Source of the DNA: Zobellia russellii
Lineage (GTDB): Bacteria; Bacteroidota; Bacteroidia; Flavobacteriales; Flavobacteriaceae
Direction: 5' to 3'
NCBI RefSeq assembly: GCF_018728565.1
Contig: NZ_JACSOI010000006.1
Coordinates: 124,001 to 188,000, forward strand
Length of the DNA: 64,000 bases
In this document: positions 1-8,739 of the stretch, piece after piece
Layout: every line of letters begins with the position of its first letter
Position numbering within the stretch: the first letter of the stretch is position 1
Program-made: the position numbers and the translations under genes
Notes under the pieces: generated by a model
What the model was told of the DNA's origin: nothing
Database searches by the model: none
Seen by the model: only the letters and a program-made list of their open reading frames with translations

Positions 1-2146
1 TATCTATACTTCCTGAAATCCTACCATCAAAAAAACCAAAATCGAGGCCTAGATTAGTAGAAGTAGTTTCTTCCCAAGTTAAACTTTCATTACCAACATT
101 GTTTTGGGCAATACCAGTTAAAAAGACACTGCCTATTTCAGCATTAAAACTGTTTCCTGCGGGACCAAAAGTATTTAACGATCGGTTTGAAGGAATTTCT
201 TGACTCCCCGTAACTCCCCATCCTAATCGTAATTTTAAATCGCTAACCACCTCGCTGTCGGTTAAGAAACCTTCCTCTGAAATTCTCCAAGCAGCGGAAA
301 TAGACGGGAAATTTCCCCATTTATTGTTTTCACTAAAACGGGTGGAACCATCCTTTCTATAGGTTGCTGTAAATAGAAATTTATCATTATAGCTATAGTT
401 GGCCCTAAATATCCCTGAAATCAAACGGTTTTTTGTCCATGTTGAAAAGGGAGGGTTTGCACTAAACCCTCCGGATTCCCCTAGTCCCAAGTTATAAAAG
501 GAAATAGCATCTGTTGGAAACCCAGTTCCTGTAGCCCCGAAAGCTTCAAAAATGAAATCTTGATAGGAATATCCCAAAAGGGCATTCAGTCGATGATTCT
601 CGCCAAATTGCTTATCATACTTAAAAAACACCTCGCCAAGAATACTAGACCTGGTTCTTTGCCTGATATCGGCCCTTCCACCTGTTCGCTCTCCCGTTCG
701 CGTAGTTGTTGGGTTATATGAGGTTCTTTTTCCTATATTTCTATCACCGCCGAACCTACCTTCCAATTCCAATGATTCCGTTAGCGACAAGCTAACCACC
801 AAATTACCTAACACCCTAGATGCCTGAGTATTATCAGCAATACCCAATACTGCTACCGGATTATCCGTAGTCAATAAAGAACTCGGAAAAAATGTTCCAT
901 CCGGATTAAAAACTGGATCAGATGGAGGTGCCTTTAATGCATTATTTATTACACCTCCATCTCCTGAAGTTCCTGCAGAACCTGCAGCCAAGTTTGCAAG
1001 ATCGGAATATGAACCTAACAGATTAATCGAAATCTTTAGTTTATCATTCAAACTTTTATGGTTCAATTTTATTCTACTCGTGAGTCTTTCAATTCCCGAA
1101 TTTTTCACAATACCCTCTTGATCAAAATAACCCACCGACGCACTATATGACGAACTCTCACTACCTCCTGAAACAGAAAGCGTGTGACTATGCGAAATGG
1201 CACTTCTTGTTACCTCATCAAACCAATCAGTTCTAGCAGCGGTATTCGGATCAATCGTACCAGGCGTAATCTTATTCGTTTCTTCAATAAATTCTTCCGG
1301 ACTGAATATATCTAAAGTGTTTATCGCTTGTGAAACTCCGGTAAACCCCTCATAATTCACTTGCATTCTTCCCGCAGAACCCTTCTTTGTAGTTATTATA
1401 ACTACGCCATTAGCTCCTCGAGAACCGTAAATTGCGGTGGCAGACGCATCCTTTAAGATATCGATAGACTCAATATCAGCCGGATTTATCATACTCAACG
1501 GATTTGAAGCTGAAGTTCGTGTGGTAGACAGTGAACTACCCGGGTCAATTGCGCCATTATCAATTGGAAAACCATCGATTACATACAATGGCTCATTGCT
1601 GGCCGTGATTGAAGTCCCCCCTCTAATCCTGACATTGGCACCAGCACCGGGGGCACTTGAAACATTGGAAATATTCACCCCGGCGACCCTACCTCTTAAC
1701 AGCTCTTCGGGCCCCACTACCGAGCCTTGATTAAAATCTTCCGCTTTTAACGATCCGACAGCACCGGTAACGTCTTTTTTTCTTTGTGTACCGTACCCAA
1801 TAACTACAACATCTTCCAATTGAGTAACATCAGATTCTAGCCGCACATCAATATTCGACCTATTGTTCACCTCAATTTCAATGGTCTGAAATCCTAAATA
1901 TGAAAAAATAAGCGTAGAAGAAGCATCGGCGGTAATTTCATAATCCCCATCAAAATTAGTGGTTGTTCCACTTGTTCCTCCTTTGACTACAATACTAACT
2001 CCGGGCAAAACACCTTCATCATCCGCCGATATAACTACACCCTTTACTATTATCTCCTGAGAATAAGCATCTACCCCTATTAGAAAAACAGAAATCAATA
2101 ACACTATGTTTATTCGTTGCCGGCTAAACCATAAAATCTTTTTCAT
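1..2146 (-). CDS. SusC/RagA-family TonB-dependent outer membrane receptor (3' end outside window)
   Basis: About 715 N-terminal residues are present; the beta-barrel C-terminus lies beyond the left edge. From the ATG at 2144-2146 I read a signal peptide of about 24 residues ending at an Ala-Tyr-Ser-Gln stretch, a carboxypeptidase-regulatory-like repeat (GVSIVVKGG, then TTTNFDGDYEI), a TonB-box-like stretch, and a plug domain with the SusC hallmark AIYGSRGANGVVIITTKKG near residues 230-250. The last visible part has NLGLDFGFFDGRISGSID, usual late in the barrel of this family. SusC proteins import glycans or peptides with a SusD lipoprotein. The SusD gene would lie outside the window, so the substrate cannot be named. 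No ECF/anti-sigma gene lies immediately upstream, so regulation is unknown. Confidence 0.93.
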   Translation of the reverse strand, partial: MKKILWFSRQRINIVLLISVFLIGVDAYSQEIIVKGVVISADDEGVLPGVSIVVKGGTSGTTTNFDGDYEITADASSTLIFSYLGFQTIEIEVNNRSNIDVRLESDVTQLEDVVVIGYGTQRKKDVTGAVGSLKAEDFNQGSVVGPEELLRGRVAGVNISNVSSAPGAGANVRIRGGTSITASNEPLYVIDGFPIDNGAIDPGSSLSTTRTSASNPLSMINPADIESIDILKDASATAIYGSRGANGVVIITTKKGSAGRMQVNYEGFTGVSQAINTLDIFSPEEFIEETNKITPGTIDPNTAARTDWFDEVTRSAISHSHTLSVSGGSESSSYSASVGYFDQEGIVKNSGIERLTSRIKLNHKSLNDKLKISINLLGSYSDLANLAAGSAGTSGDGGVINNALKAPPSDPVFNPDGTFFPSSLLTTDNPVAVLGIADNTQASRVLGNLVVSLSLTESLELEGRFGGDRNIGKRTSYNPTTTRTGERTGGRADIRQRTRSSILGEVFFKYDKQFGENHRLNALLGYSYQDFIFEAFGATGTGFPTDAISFYNLGLGESGGFSANPPFSTWTKNRLISGIFRANYSYNDKFLFTATYRKDGSTRFSENNKWGNFPSISAAWRISEEGFLTDSEVVSDLKLRLGWGVTGSQEIPSNRSLNTFGPAGNSFNAEIGSVFLTGIAQNNVGNESLTWEETTSTNLGLDFGFFDGRISGSID

Positions 2147-2787
2147 CAGTATTTAGTTTAATATTAATTTCAGTTTGATTGCAACGCAATATAAACGGAA
2201 GAACTAAAAACGATGTTCATTTTCTCATGGTGAAAAATAATATACAGATGAATATTTTTCTTTCAGAGCCTCATTTCATATTTTACGAATGTGAATTAAC
2301 CACCTAATCAAAATGTAGACAAAGGATTAAACAAAACAGCGGGAAATTTTCAAGAAACCGGTAATTATCCCGGATTAAATTTATAACATCAATTATTGGA
2401 TTAATACACGAGATTATATAGTAAATTCAGTATAAACAAGTTCCTTTTTAAATCCAACAAAAACGATTTAAGAGTTTATCAACCTTACTAAATGAGCAGG
2501 ATATTTATACTGTCGAATAATTATATATTTTAAAGGAAGATGATTGTCAATCATGCAATAAATAATTTCCATTTAAACCAAAACCTACAAGTACGATATA
2601 TCAAACAAATTAAAACAGCAATAAAAATTCATTTGAGTTTTAGATATAAGGCAAATACCTAATATTAGAAATATCAATTAACAATTGATTCAAATCCAAT
2701 ATAATTAGAATTTTCTGTACCAAAATGTTGGTACCACCTACTCTTAGGAAAAATAGCTTTTCCTTTAAAAAGCAACCCCTTGAAAAC
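2147..2787. other. AT-rich intergenic region without a gene
   Basis: About 640 bases separate the receptor start from the tRNA terminator. No reading frame with plausible coding character is present on either strand. It should hold the receptor promoter; on the minus strand TATATTG (complement of 2187-2193) is only an imperfect match to TAnnTTTG. Two short dyads are visible, ATGATTG-T-CAATCAT at 2540-2554 and the 2717-2734 repeat listed separately. Confidence 0.6.
2717..2734. repeat. 18-nt inverted repeat, 7-bp arms
   Basis: GTACCAA-AATG-TTGGTAC is a perfect dyad in otherwise featureless AT-rich sequence. It could be a protein-binding site, but one such dyad is not surprising by chance and no gene starts beside it. 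Confidence 0.3.
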
Positions 2788-2820
2788 AAAAAAACCAGTT
2801 CATTTCTGAACTGGTTTTTG
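2788..2820 (-). terminator. Intrinsic terminator after the tRNA pair
   Basis: On the minus strand a perfect hairpin (AAAACCAGTTCA / TGAACTGGTTTT, 4-nt loop) is followed by a T-rich run, directly downstream of the tRNA-Pro 3' end. This suggests that tRNA-Ser and tRNA-Pro form one transcript ending here. Confidence 0.85.
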
Positions 2821-2895
2821 TCGGGGTGGCAGGATTCGAACCTGCGACCTCCGCGTCCCAAACGCGGCGCGATAACCGGGCTACGCTACACCCCG
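2821..2895 (-). tRNA. tRNA-Pro (UGG)
   Basis: A 75-nt cloverleaf on the minus strand: acceptor CGGGGTG pairs with CACCCCG, discriminator A, T-arm GGTTCGAATCC, anticodon loop TTTGGGA giving UGG. CCA is not encoded (CAA follows the discriminator). It lies 70 nt after tRNA-Ser and immediately before a terminator. Confidence 0.95.
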
Positions 2896-2965
2896 AGTGG
2901 TTATCAATATTATTTCAATACTTGAGAAATTTTTCTGCCCTCGCAATTTGCTTTGACAGCTATTG

Positions 2966-3054
2966 CGGAGAGACAGGGATTCGAACCCTGGGTAAGTGTT
3001 TCCACCTACGACGATTTAGCAAACCGCTCCTTTCGGCCACTCAGGCACCTCTCC
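2966..3054 (-). tRNA. tRNA-Ser (GCU)
   Basis: An 89-nt class II tRNA with the long variable arm of serine tRNAs. Acceptor GGAGAGG pairs with TCTCTCC (one G-U), discriminator G, anticodon loop TTGCTAA giving GCU, T-arm GGTTCGAATCC. CCA is not encoded. It probably shares a transcript with the following tRNA-Pro. Confidence 0.95.
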
Positions 3055-3238
3055 AGTAATCTCTTCAATGAACTTAATTTTAGTACGTCTCCGTGGCTAA
3101 AATTGCGGTTGCAAATGTATGTTTTTGTATTCAAGTTCGCAACTATTTTCTTTATTTTTTTCAATAAGTTTGAAACTATTTCTAGATGGCCTCTAAAATA
3201 ATTTAAATCGCTTACTTTCTAATATTCATACCCCCTTA

Positions 3239-5287
3239 TCATTCAGGATATTCCACTCGCAGATGGTAGATGTTTATCAATTTTTGCTTAAAAATCTTTT
3301 TTATCGCCTCAATCTCCTTAAAGGTAATATTAGCGTTCAAAAACTGTCCGGCACTCATTTGGCCCGCTACAATTTTATCCACAAATTCTTCAATAATTCC
3401 CGAAGTAGGGTTCTTTAAACTCTTGGATGCGGCTTCAACCGAATCTGCCATCATAAGTATGGCCGTTTCTTTTGAAAAAGGTATGGGCCCAGGATATCTA
3501 AAGTTAGCTTCATCCACATCTTCTTCCAACTCTTGTTGTTTTTTATAAAAATAATAAACCAAAGATGAACCGTGATGCGATCGTATAAAATCTATGACTC
3601 GATCCGGTATCTTGTTTTTTCTGGCCAGTTCAATTCCATCAATTACATGGTTGATTATTATTTTACCACTATCCTTTGGCGACAATTCATCATGAGGGTT
3701 TACATTGGTAATCTGGTTCTCCGTAAAATAAGTGGGGTGGTTCATTTTCCCAATATCATGATATAGCGCCCCTACTCTGACCAACATAGCATTTGCACCA
3801 ATTTCGTTTGCTGCAGCTTCCGCTAGGTTCGCTACTTGTAATGAATGATGAAAAGTTCCCGGAGCTTTATTAGAAAGCTCCTTTAACAGCTTAGAATTGG
3901 TATCCGATAGTTCCAACAAAGACACATCGGACACCAATCCAAAGACCTTTTCATATACATATATAAGTGGTTGCACAAAAAGGGTTATCATTCCGTTCAA
4001 AAAGAAAAGCCCCAACGTAAACCATTGAATATTGTCCAGATTTCCTTCATGTATGATATGAAAAGCTAAATACCCCACAACATATATCAAAGTAATCTGG
4101 CCTACGGATATAAAAAGATTGGCTCTTTTATAAAGTTCGGATACCGTGAGTATAGTAACAATTCCCACAATTATCTGTAGAAAGATGTATTCAAAACTGT
4201 TGGGAACCACAAAGCCCAAAATAAGTACGGTCAAAACATGAACAAAAAGACCTAATCTAGCATCAAAAAAGGTCTTAAGCACCAGGGGTAAAATGCAAAT
4301 GGGCACTACAAAAACAAAGGCTTCATCATATTTAACAACCATAGTGGTAACAAATACCATGAACAGAATATTAAAGAAAATAAAGGTAACCTTAGTGCTA
4401 TTCTCAAAATTCTCTCTCCTATACTTTTTTAGGAAGAGAAAAAGCATCATGAGCACTAGGGCAACCAAAACGGTATAACCGAACAATATAAAATAATAGT
4501 TATTGGCCGTCCATAATTCGGACTCATATTCCGTTTTTAGAGAGTTCAGCACATTTAAATTTTCGGACTCTACAACCTCTCCTTTTGCTATAATGAGTTT
4601 TCCCTCATCTACCGTTCCCCTGGTATGTGATATGCCTGATAACGCTTCATTCAGCGCTTTTTCAGAGAGATTTTTATCATACGTAATGTTTGGCCTCACA
4701 ATATCCAAGAACAAGTCTTGATATTCTTGAGCATATATGTCTAAATCTTTCTTCTGAAGAATTTTTTTAAGTACAGTTCTCAAGTCCTTAATCTGAACAA
4801 AATTGCTGACCGCAACACGCTCCGCTTGGTTATCATTTACAAGATAGAACTGTTCTTTTACCCCTGGTTTACTGTTTTTTGCCAGAACTCCGTTTTTATA
4901 CAACTGTTCTAGGATATCCTTCCCCGCTCCATCCAAAGCTTCCAGGGCACTTGGACTAAATCGTTCGCCAGTAAATACCGTAGAAAATTTTTGCTCGTAT
5001 TCTTGGGCTACTTCTTGTTTAACAGAAGTATCTAGTTTAAAATAATCTATTTGATTGTTAAGAAGCTCGGTCTTTTCCTTAGAAATATCTTCATTACTTT
5101 TTTGTATAGAAAAGTCAAAAGGAGCATACAGATTCTCATACTGCCATGGTTTTCCTTTTTGAAACTCGTATTTAAATTTCCCCCCTTGGGGAAAGAATAA
5201 AACTATACAAACCACCGATACCAAGTATAGAAAATACTTATATAAAAGCGATTGGTTTTTAAAAAGTCTATCCAAAAAATTGCGCAT
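3239..5287 (-). CDS. HD-domain membrane phosphodiesterase, PgpH family (7TMR-HD)
   Basis: 682 residues in the classic PgpH order: one N-terminal membrane segment (about 17-33), a large extracytoplasmic domain (about 35-260), a bundle of about seven membrane helices (about 262-445), and a cytoplasmic HD domain. Metal ligands are visible as H480-H481, H510-D511 in HDIGK, H571-H572 and D615. In Firmicutes this family hydrolyses c-di-AMP to pApA; that activity is inferred here from family membership. The gene stands alone on the minus strand, divergent from the thiolase, with a TATTTTTG -7 element 18 nt upstream of the start. No cyclase gene is in the window to confirm the nucleotide. Confidence 0.88.
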   Translation of the reverse strand: MRNFLDRLFKNQSLLYKYFLYLVSVVCIVLFFPQGGKFKYEFQKGKPWQYENLYAPFDFSIQKSNEDISKEKTELLNNQIDYFKLDTSVKQEVAQEYEQKFSTVFTGERFSPSALEALDGAGKDILEQLYKNGVLAKNSKPGVKEQFYLVNDNQAERVAVSNFVQIKDLRTVLKKILQKKDLDIYAQEYQDLFLDIVRPNITYDKNLSEKALNEALSGISHTRGTVDEGKLIIAKGEVVESENLNVLNSLKTEYESELWTANNYYFILFGYTVLVALVLMMLFLFLKKYRRENFENSTKVTFIFFNILFMVFVTTMVVKYDEAFVFVVPICILPLVLKTFFDARLGLFVHVLTVLILGFVVPNSFEYIFLQIIVGIVTILTVSELYKRANLFISVGQITLIYVVGYLAFHIIHEGNLDNIQWFTLGLFFLNGMITLFVQPLIYVYEKVFGLVSDVSLLELSDTNSKLLKELSNKAPGTFHHSLQVANLAEAAANEIGANAMLVRVGALYHDIGKMNHPTYFTENQITNVNPHDELSPKDSGKIIINHVIDGIELARKNKIPDRVIDFIRSHHGSSLVYYFYKKQQELEEDVDEANFRYPGPIPFSKETAILMMADSVEAASKSLKNPTSGIIEEFVDKIVAGQMSAGQFLNANITFKEIEAIKKIFKQKLINIYHLRVEYPE

Positions 5288-5304
5288 GGGCCATGTATCT
5301 GAGT

Positions 5305-5312
5305 CAAAAATA
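5305..5312 (-). promoter_or_regulatory. Candidate -7 element of the PgpH-like gene
   Basis: The minus strand reads TATTTTTG, an exact match to the Bacteroidota -7 consensus TAnnTTTG, 18 nt upstream of the start codon. I see no convincing -33 TTTG at the expected distance, so this is a half match, and it implies a very short leader. Confidence 0.4.
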
Positions 5313-5375
5313 GAAAATTATAAACTTCCGAGGGGCTTTTATCAAAACAACGAAATGTATTGCCTATTAATTTCT

Positions 5376-5383
5376 TAGTTTTG
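5376..5383 (+). promoter_or_regulatory. Candidate -7 element of the thiolase gene
   Basis: TAGTTTTG matches TAnnTTTG exactly, 25 nt before the thiolase ATG in the divergent spacer. No good -33 box is seen. Confidence 0.4.
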
Positions 5384-5408
5384 TGATACGAGAAATTCTT
5401 GTCTTAAT

Positions 5409-6581
5409 ATGAAAAAAGTAGTCATTGTATCTGCCACCAGAACTCCAATAGGTAGTTTTATGGGAGCCTTATCCTCAATTCCAGCTCCTAAACTTGGGGC
5501 TTCGGCCATAAAAGCGGCACTCGCTAAAATAAATCTTGAACCCAATCTAGTTGAAGAGGTTTTAATGGGTAACGTTGTTCAAGCAGGAACCGGACAAGCG
5601 CCTGCAAGACAAGCTGCAATTTTTGCAGGAATTCCTGATAATGTACCCTGTACTACCATTAATAAAGTCTGCGCTTCCGGGATGAAAGCCGTTATGCAGG
5701 CAGCTCAAGCTATTGCCCTAGGCGATATTTCAATTGCAGTGGCCGGAGGAATGGAAAATATGAGCCTTATTCCGCATTATGTTCATATGAGAAACGGTCA
5801 AAAATTTGGCCCCACTACTTTGGAAGACGGAATGCAAAAAGACGGTCTGGTAGATGCTTACGACCAACAAGCTATGGGGGTTTGTGCCGATGCATGTGCA
5901 ACAGAATATAAGTTTTCCCGAGAAGACCAAGATAATTTTGCCGTGCAGTCTTACAAAAGGTCCACAGAAGCATGGAAAGACGGGAAATTCAACAATGAGG
6001 TAACGCCAATAGAAGTACCTCAGCGTCGTGGAGAGCCTATAGTTGTTTCCGAAGACGAAGAATTCAAGAATGTGAGAATGGATAAAATTCCCGCACTGCG
6101 TCCAGCCTTTTCAAAAGACGGAACGGTTACCGCAGCAAATGCTTCTACTATTAATGATGGAGCTGCTGCACTGGTTTTAATGAGCGAAGAAAAAGCGAAA
6201 GAACTAAACTTAAAACCCTTGGCTACTATTCAAAGTTATGCCGATGCCGCTCAAGAACCAAAATGGTTCACTACCGCACCGGCCAAAGCACTTCCAAAGG
6301 CTATTGCCAAAGCTGGTATTTCAATAGATGACATAGATTTCTTTGAGTTTAACGAAGCGTTTTCCGTGGTAGGATTGGCTAATATGAAACTATTGGGGTT
6401 AACGGATAAAAATGTAAACGTAAATGGTGGTGCCGTATCCCTAGGACATCCGTTAGGTTGTTCTGGGGCGCGTATTCTTATAACGCTGCTGAATGTCTTA
6501 GAGCAGAACAATGCAAAAATAGGGGCTGCCGCAATATGTAATGGCGGAGGTGGCGCTTCTGCAATAATTGTAGAACGATAA
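5409..6581 (+). CDS. Acetyl-CoA C-acetyltransferase (thiolase)
   Basis: 390 residues, normal length for thiolase II. The acyl-binding cysteine is C88 in NKVCASGM, the catalytic pair is H347 in GHPLGCSG and C377 in ICNGGGGAS. It condenses two acetyl-CoA to acetoacetyl-CoA or runs the reverse thiolysis; the direction cannot be told from sequence. It starts a plus-strand unit, with the NlpC/P60-like gene 25 nt after its stop, a pairing with no obvious metabolic logic. The family also contains longer-chain beta-ketothiolases; the acetyl-CoA assignment rests on overall similarity. Confidence 0.93.
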   Translation: MKKVVIVSATRTPIGSFMGALSSIPAPKLGASAIKAALAKINLEPNLVEEVLMGNVVQAGTGQAPARQAAIFAGIPDNVPCTTINKVCASGMKAVMQAAQAIALGDISIAVAGGMENMSLIPHYVHMRNGQKFGPTTLEDGMQKDGLVDAYDQQAMGVCADACATEYKFSREDQDNFAVQSYKRSTEAWKDGKFNNEVTPIEVPQRRGEPIVVSEDEEFKNVRMDKIPALRPAFSKDGTVTAANASTINDGAAALVLMSEEKAKELNLKPLATIQSYADAAQEPKWFTTAPAKALPKAIAKAGISIDDIDFFEFNEAFSVVGLANMKLLGLTDKNVNVNGGAVSLGHPLGCSGARILITLLNVLEQNNAKIGAAAICNGGGGASAIIVER

Positions 6582-6606
6582 AGAACACCTTCATTCAACC
6601 AAACAT

Positions 6607-7359
6607 ATGCAATACGGAATTTGTCCCCTAAGTATAGTTTCCGTTCGTGTAAATGCCGATGAAACATCAGAAATGGTTTCTCAATTGGTATACGGCGAAC
6701 ATTTTAAAGTCTTGGAGCGTAGAAAGGCTTGGAGCCGCATTCGCCTTGCTTTCGATAAATTTGAAGGATGGGTGAACAATCACCAAATGACCCTAATTTC
6801 CGAAGAGACATATAAGAGTATAGAGTCTTCTAAAAACGTAAGTTACACTTCAGACCTTATTTCTTTCGTAGAAACGGAAAACTCAGTTCTCTTACCCGTA
6901 ATTCTGGGATCAACAACAAGTAATTGCCCTATACTTTCCCATACTTTTGACGGTAAATGCAATGGCAATAAAAAAGACAAAAGCCAAATCATACAGACGG
7001 CATTACTATACCTGAACGCTCCATACTTGTGGGGCGGAAAAACTCCTTTTGGAATTGACGCCGCAGGGTTCACCCAAATGGTGTATAAAGTTAACGGCTA
7101 CCGGCTACTTAGAAAAGCGGCCGATCAATCCGGCCAAGGTCATGCATTAAGTTTTATTGAGGAAACCGAAGCTGGGGATTTAGCTTTTTTTGACAACAAT
7201 GAAGGTGAAATTTACCATGTTGGGATTATCATGGAAAATAACTACATCATTCACGTAGATGGAAAAGTACGGATAGATCGTATTGACCATACCGGAATAT
7301 TCAATAATGAAACAGGTAGTTACACCCATAAACTTAGGGTAATTAAACAAATTGTTTAG
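6607..7359 (+). CDS. SH3/NlpC-P60 family protein with the catalytic Cys replaced by Ala
   Basis: 250 residues: an N-terminal SH3-like part (about 1-65, ending in EGWVNNHQMTLI) and a C-terminal NlpC/P60 fold (about 125-250). Active members, which cleave peptidoglycan peptides, carry a nucleophilic cysteine in a D-C-S-G-F motif. Here the motif reads FGIDAAGFTQM, so position 152 is Ala (codon GCC) and the next residue is Ala too. The catalytic His positions remain: H204 in YHVGI and H216 in IIHVDGK. Fold and spacing are otherwise intact, so it looks like a catalytically dead member rather than a decaying gene. There is no clear signal peptide. It is followed by a bidirectional terminator. Confidence 0.85.
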   Translation: MQYGICPLSIVSVRVNADETSEMVSQLVYGEHFKVLERRKAWSRIRLAFDKFEGWVNNHQMTLISEETYKSIESSKNVSYTSDLISFVETENSVLLPVILGSTTSNCPILSHTFDGKCNGNKKDKSQIIQTALLYLNAPYLWGGKTPFGIDAAGFTQMVYKVNGYRLLRKAADQSGQGHALSFIEETEAGDLAFFDNNEGEIYHVGIIMENNYIIHVDGKVRIDRIDHTGIFNNETGSYTHKLRVIKQIV

Positions 7360-7376
7360 ACCCAAAAAAACGGCAT

Positions 7377-7416
7377 AAAAAAAATCCCCTAGGAAAAATT
7401 CCAAGGGGATTTTTTG
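7377..7416. terminator. Bidirectional terminator between convergent genes
   Basis: A-rich, AAAATCCCC / GGGGATTTTTT stem around a GGAAAAATTCC centre, with T runs on both strands. It serves the NlpC/P60-like gene on the plus strand and the gyrA-TPR unit on the minus strand. Confidence 0.85.
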
Positions 7417-7432
7417 TGTTTATAAACAGGGA

Positions 7433-8701
7433 TTACTCTCCTAAAAGCTTCTTAACTCTTGTAAAGTTCTCCGTGTCACCCATTGCGCCATAGATGTTTT
7501 TCAACTGCGTTAAGATACCTTGGTTATCTGGGTTCAACTTTAAAGCATCCTCCAATACAGTAGCTCCTTGAGTGAAAAGGTTATCTTTCTTTTCTTTTAG
7601 CTCATCATAACGAGCAATATCTTTTTTAGAATTGCCCAACGAGTTCATCTCATCAATTAGACCGTTACCTTCGTTAACGTAAGTTGTAGAAAGGTTTAAC
7701 TGAGCATTAGTGTAACCAGGGTTGATTTCCAAAGCTTTCTTGTAAGAAGCTCTCGCATCTTCCAAGTTACCCTGCTCCATGTTAATTACCCCAATGTTGT
7801 AATGTAAATCTGGATTATCAGGAGCTACAGAAGCTGCTTCCGCCATTAACTCTTTAAACTTTTCCTTATCACCCATCTTGTAATACAGGTTGGCTTCGTT
7901 CAAGATCAGGTTTACATCCTCTGGATCGTTAGCTCTTGCCGCTTTATAAGCTTCCAAAGCTTTATCATCTTGTCCTAATTGAGTATAGATTAAAGCCGTA
8001 TTCTTAACGATTTCAGCTTTCTTAGACGGAGATCTCTCATCTTTAGGGTCTTTGTAAGTTCCAGACTTTACCATCAAATCTCTTTGAGTTTTGTCCATCT
8101 CCTCTTCTTGACCTGTCTCTACATTAGTAGCTTTATAGATAACACCACTACCGTCGTAACCTATTTCTTGAAGTTCGTTATAGTAAGACAACGCCTCTTC
8201 ATAGTGACCACCGTTTACAGCGCTACTTGCCGCATAGTAAAGGTAAGATGTATCCTTTGGGCTAATCTTGTAGCTGGTATACAACTTCTCCGCAGCTTCT
8301 TTAAACTTCTTGTTACCGTTATCTTCTACAGCAGAGTTTACCAAATCAGCACTTAAGGCAGACATGTGTTGTTGAGTTTCATCGGAATATTTTTTCTTTC
8401 CGCTTTTTTCTTCTACTTCAATCACTTTTTGAAAAGCATCCGCTGCTTTTTTGAAAGCACTGGCATCACCTTTTTTCGCTAAATCTGCATAGGCTTTACC
8501 GCTTACGAAATAGTATTGCGCCTGTAATTTTGCATCAGCTCCTGAAATGGAACCCGAAACAGCTTCAAGTGCGCTACTTGCAGAAGCAGCATCACCAGCT
8601 TTCATAGCCTTTTCGGCTGCTTTTATTTCGTTCTTCTGTGCGAATCCTACCATGCAAAAACAAAGGCTCGCAACTATTAAAAATCTACGTTTCATTTTCA
8701 A
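7433..8701 (-). CDS. Secreted/periplasmic tetratricopeptide-repeat protein
   Basis: 422 residues with an N-terminal signal peptide (MKMKRRFLIVASLCFCMVGFAQ). TPR-type helical pairs fill most of the rest; clear ones are AALIYTQLGQDDKALEAYKA-like near 235-255 and DLHYNIGVINMEQGNLEDA near 295-315. The C-terminal part (about 345-422) has a further pair. It lies 38 nt downstream of gyrA on the same strand with no terminator between, so the two are probably co-transcribed. TPR proteins mediate protein contacts; no partner or pathway can be named. Confidence 0.85.
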   Translation of the reverse strand: MKMKRRFLIVASLCFCMVGFAQKNEIKAAEKAMKAGDAASASSALEAVSGSISGADAKLQAQYYFVSGKAYADLAKKGDASAFKKAADAFQKVIEVEEKSGKKKYSDETQQHMSALSADLVNSAVEDNGNKKFKEAAEKLYTSYKISPKDTSYLYYAASSAVNGGHYEEALSYYNELQEIGYDGSGVIYKATNVETGQEEEMDKTQRDLMVKSGTYKDPKDERSPSKKAEIVKNTALIYTQLGQDDKALEAYKAARANDPEDVNLILNEANLYYKMGDKEKFKELMAEAASVAPDNPDLHYNIGVINMEQGNLEDARASYKKALEINPGYTNAQLNLSTTYVNEGNGLIDEMNSLGNSKKDIARYDELKEKKDNLFTQGATVLEDALKLNPDNQGILTQLKNIYGAMGDTENFTRVKKLLGE

Positions 8702-8739
8702 TTTAATTAAATATTAGTGTTATAATTATAGTTCAAAAT

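Noticed and set aside
2540-2554. ATGATTG-T-CAATCAT dyad
   Set aside because: Short, in AT-rich DNA, with no gene start beside it; expected by chance in a 64-kb window.
6251-6667. 138-codon antisense frame over the thiolase
   Set aside because: It mirrors a codon-biased real gene with clear catalytic residues; the antisense protein has no recognisable features.
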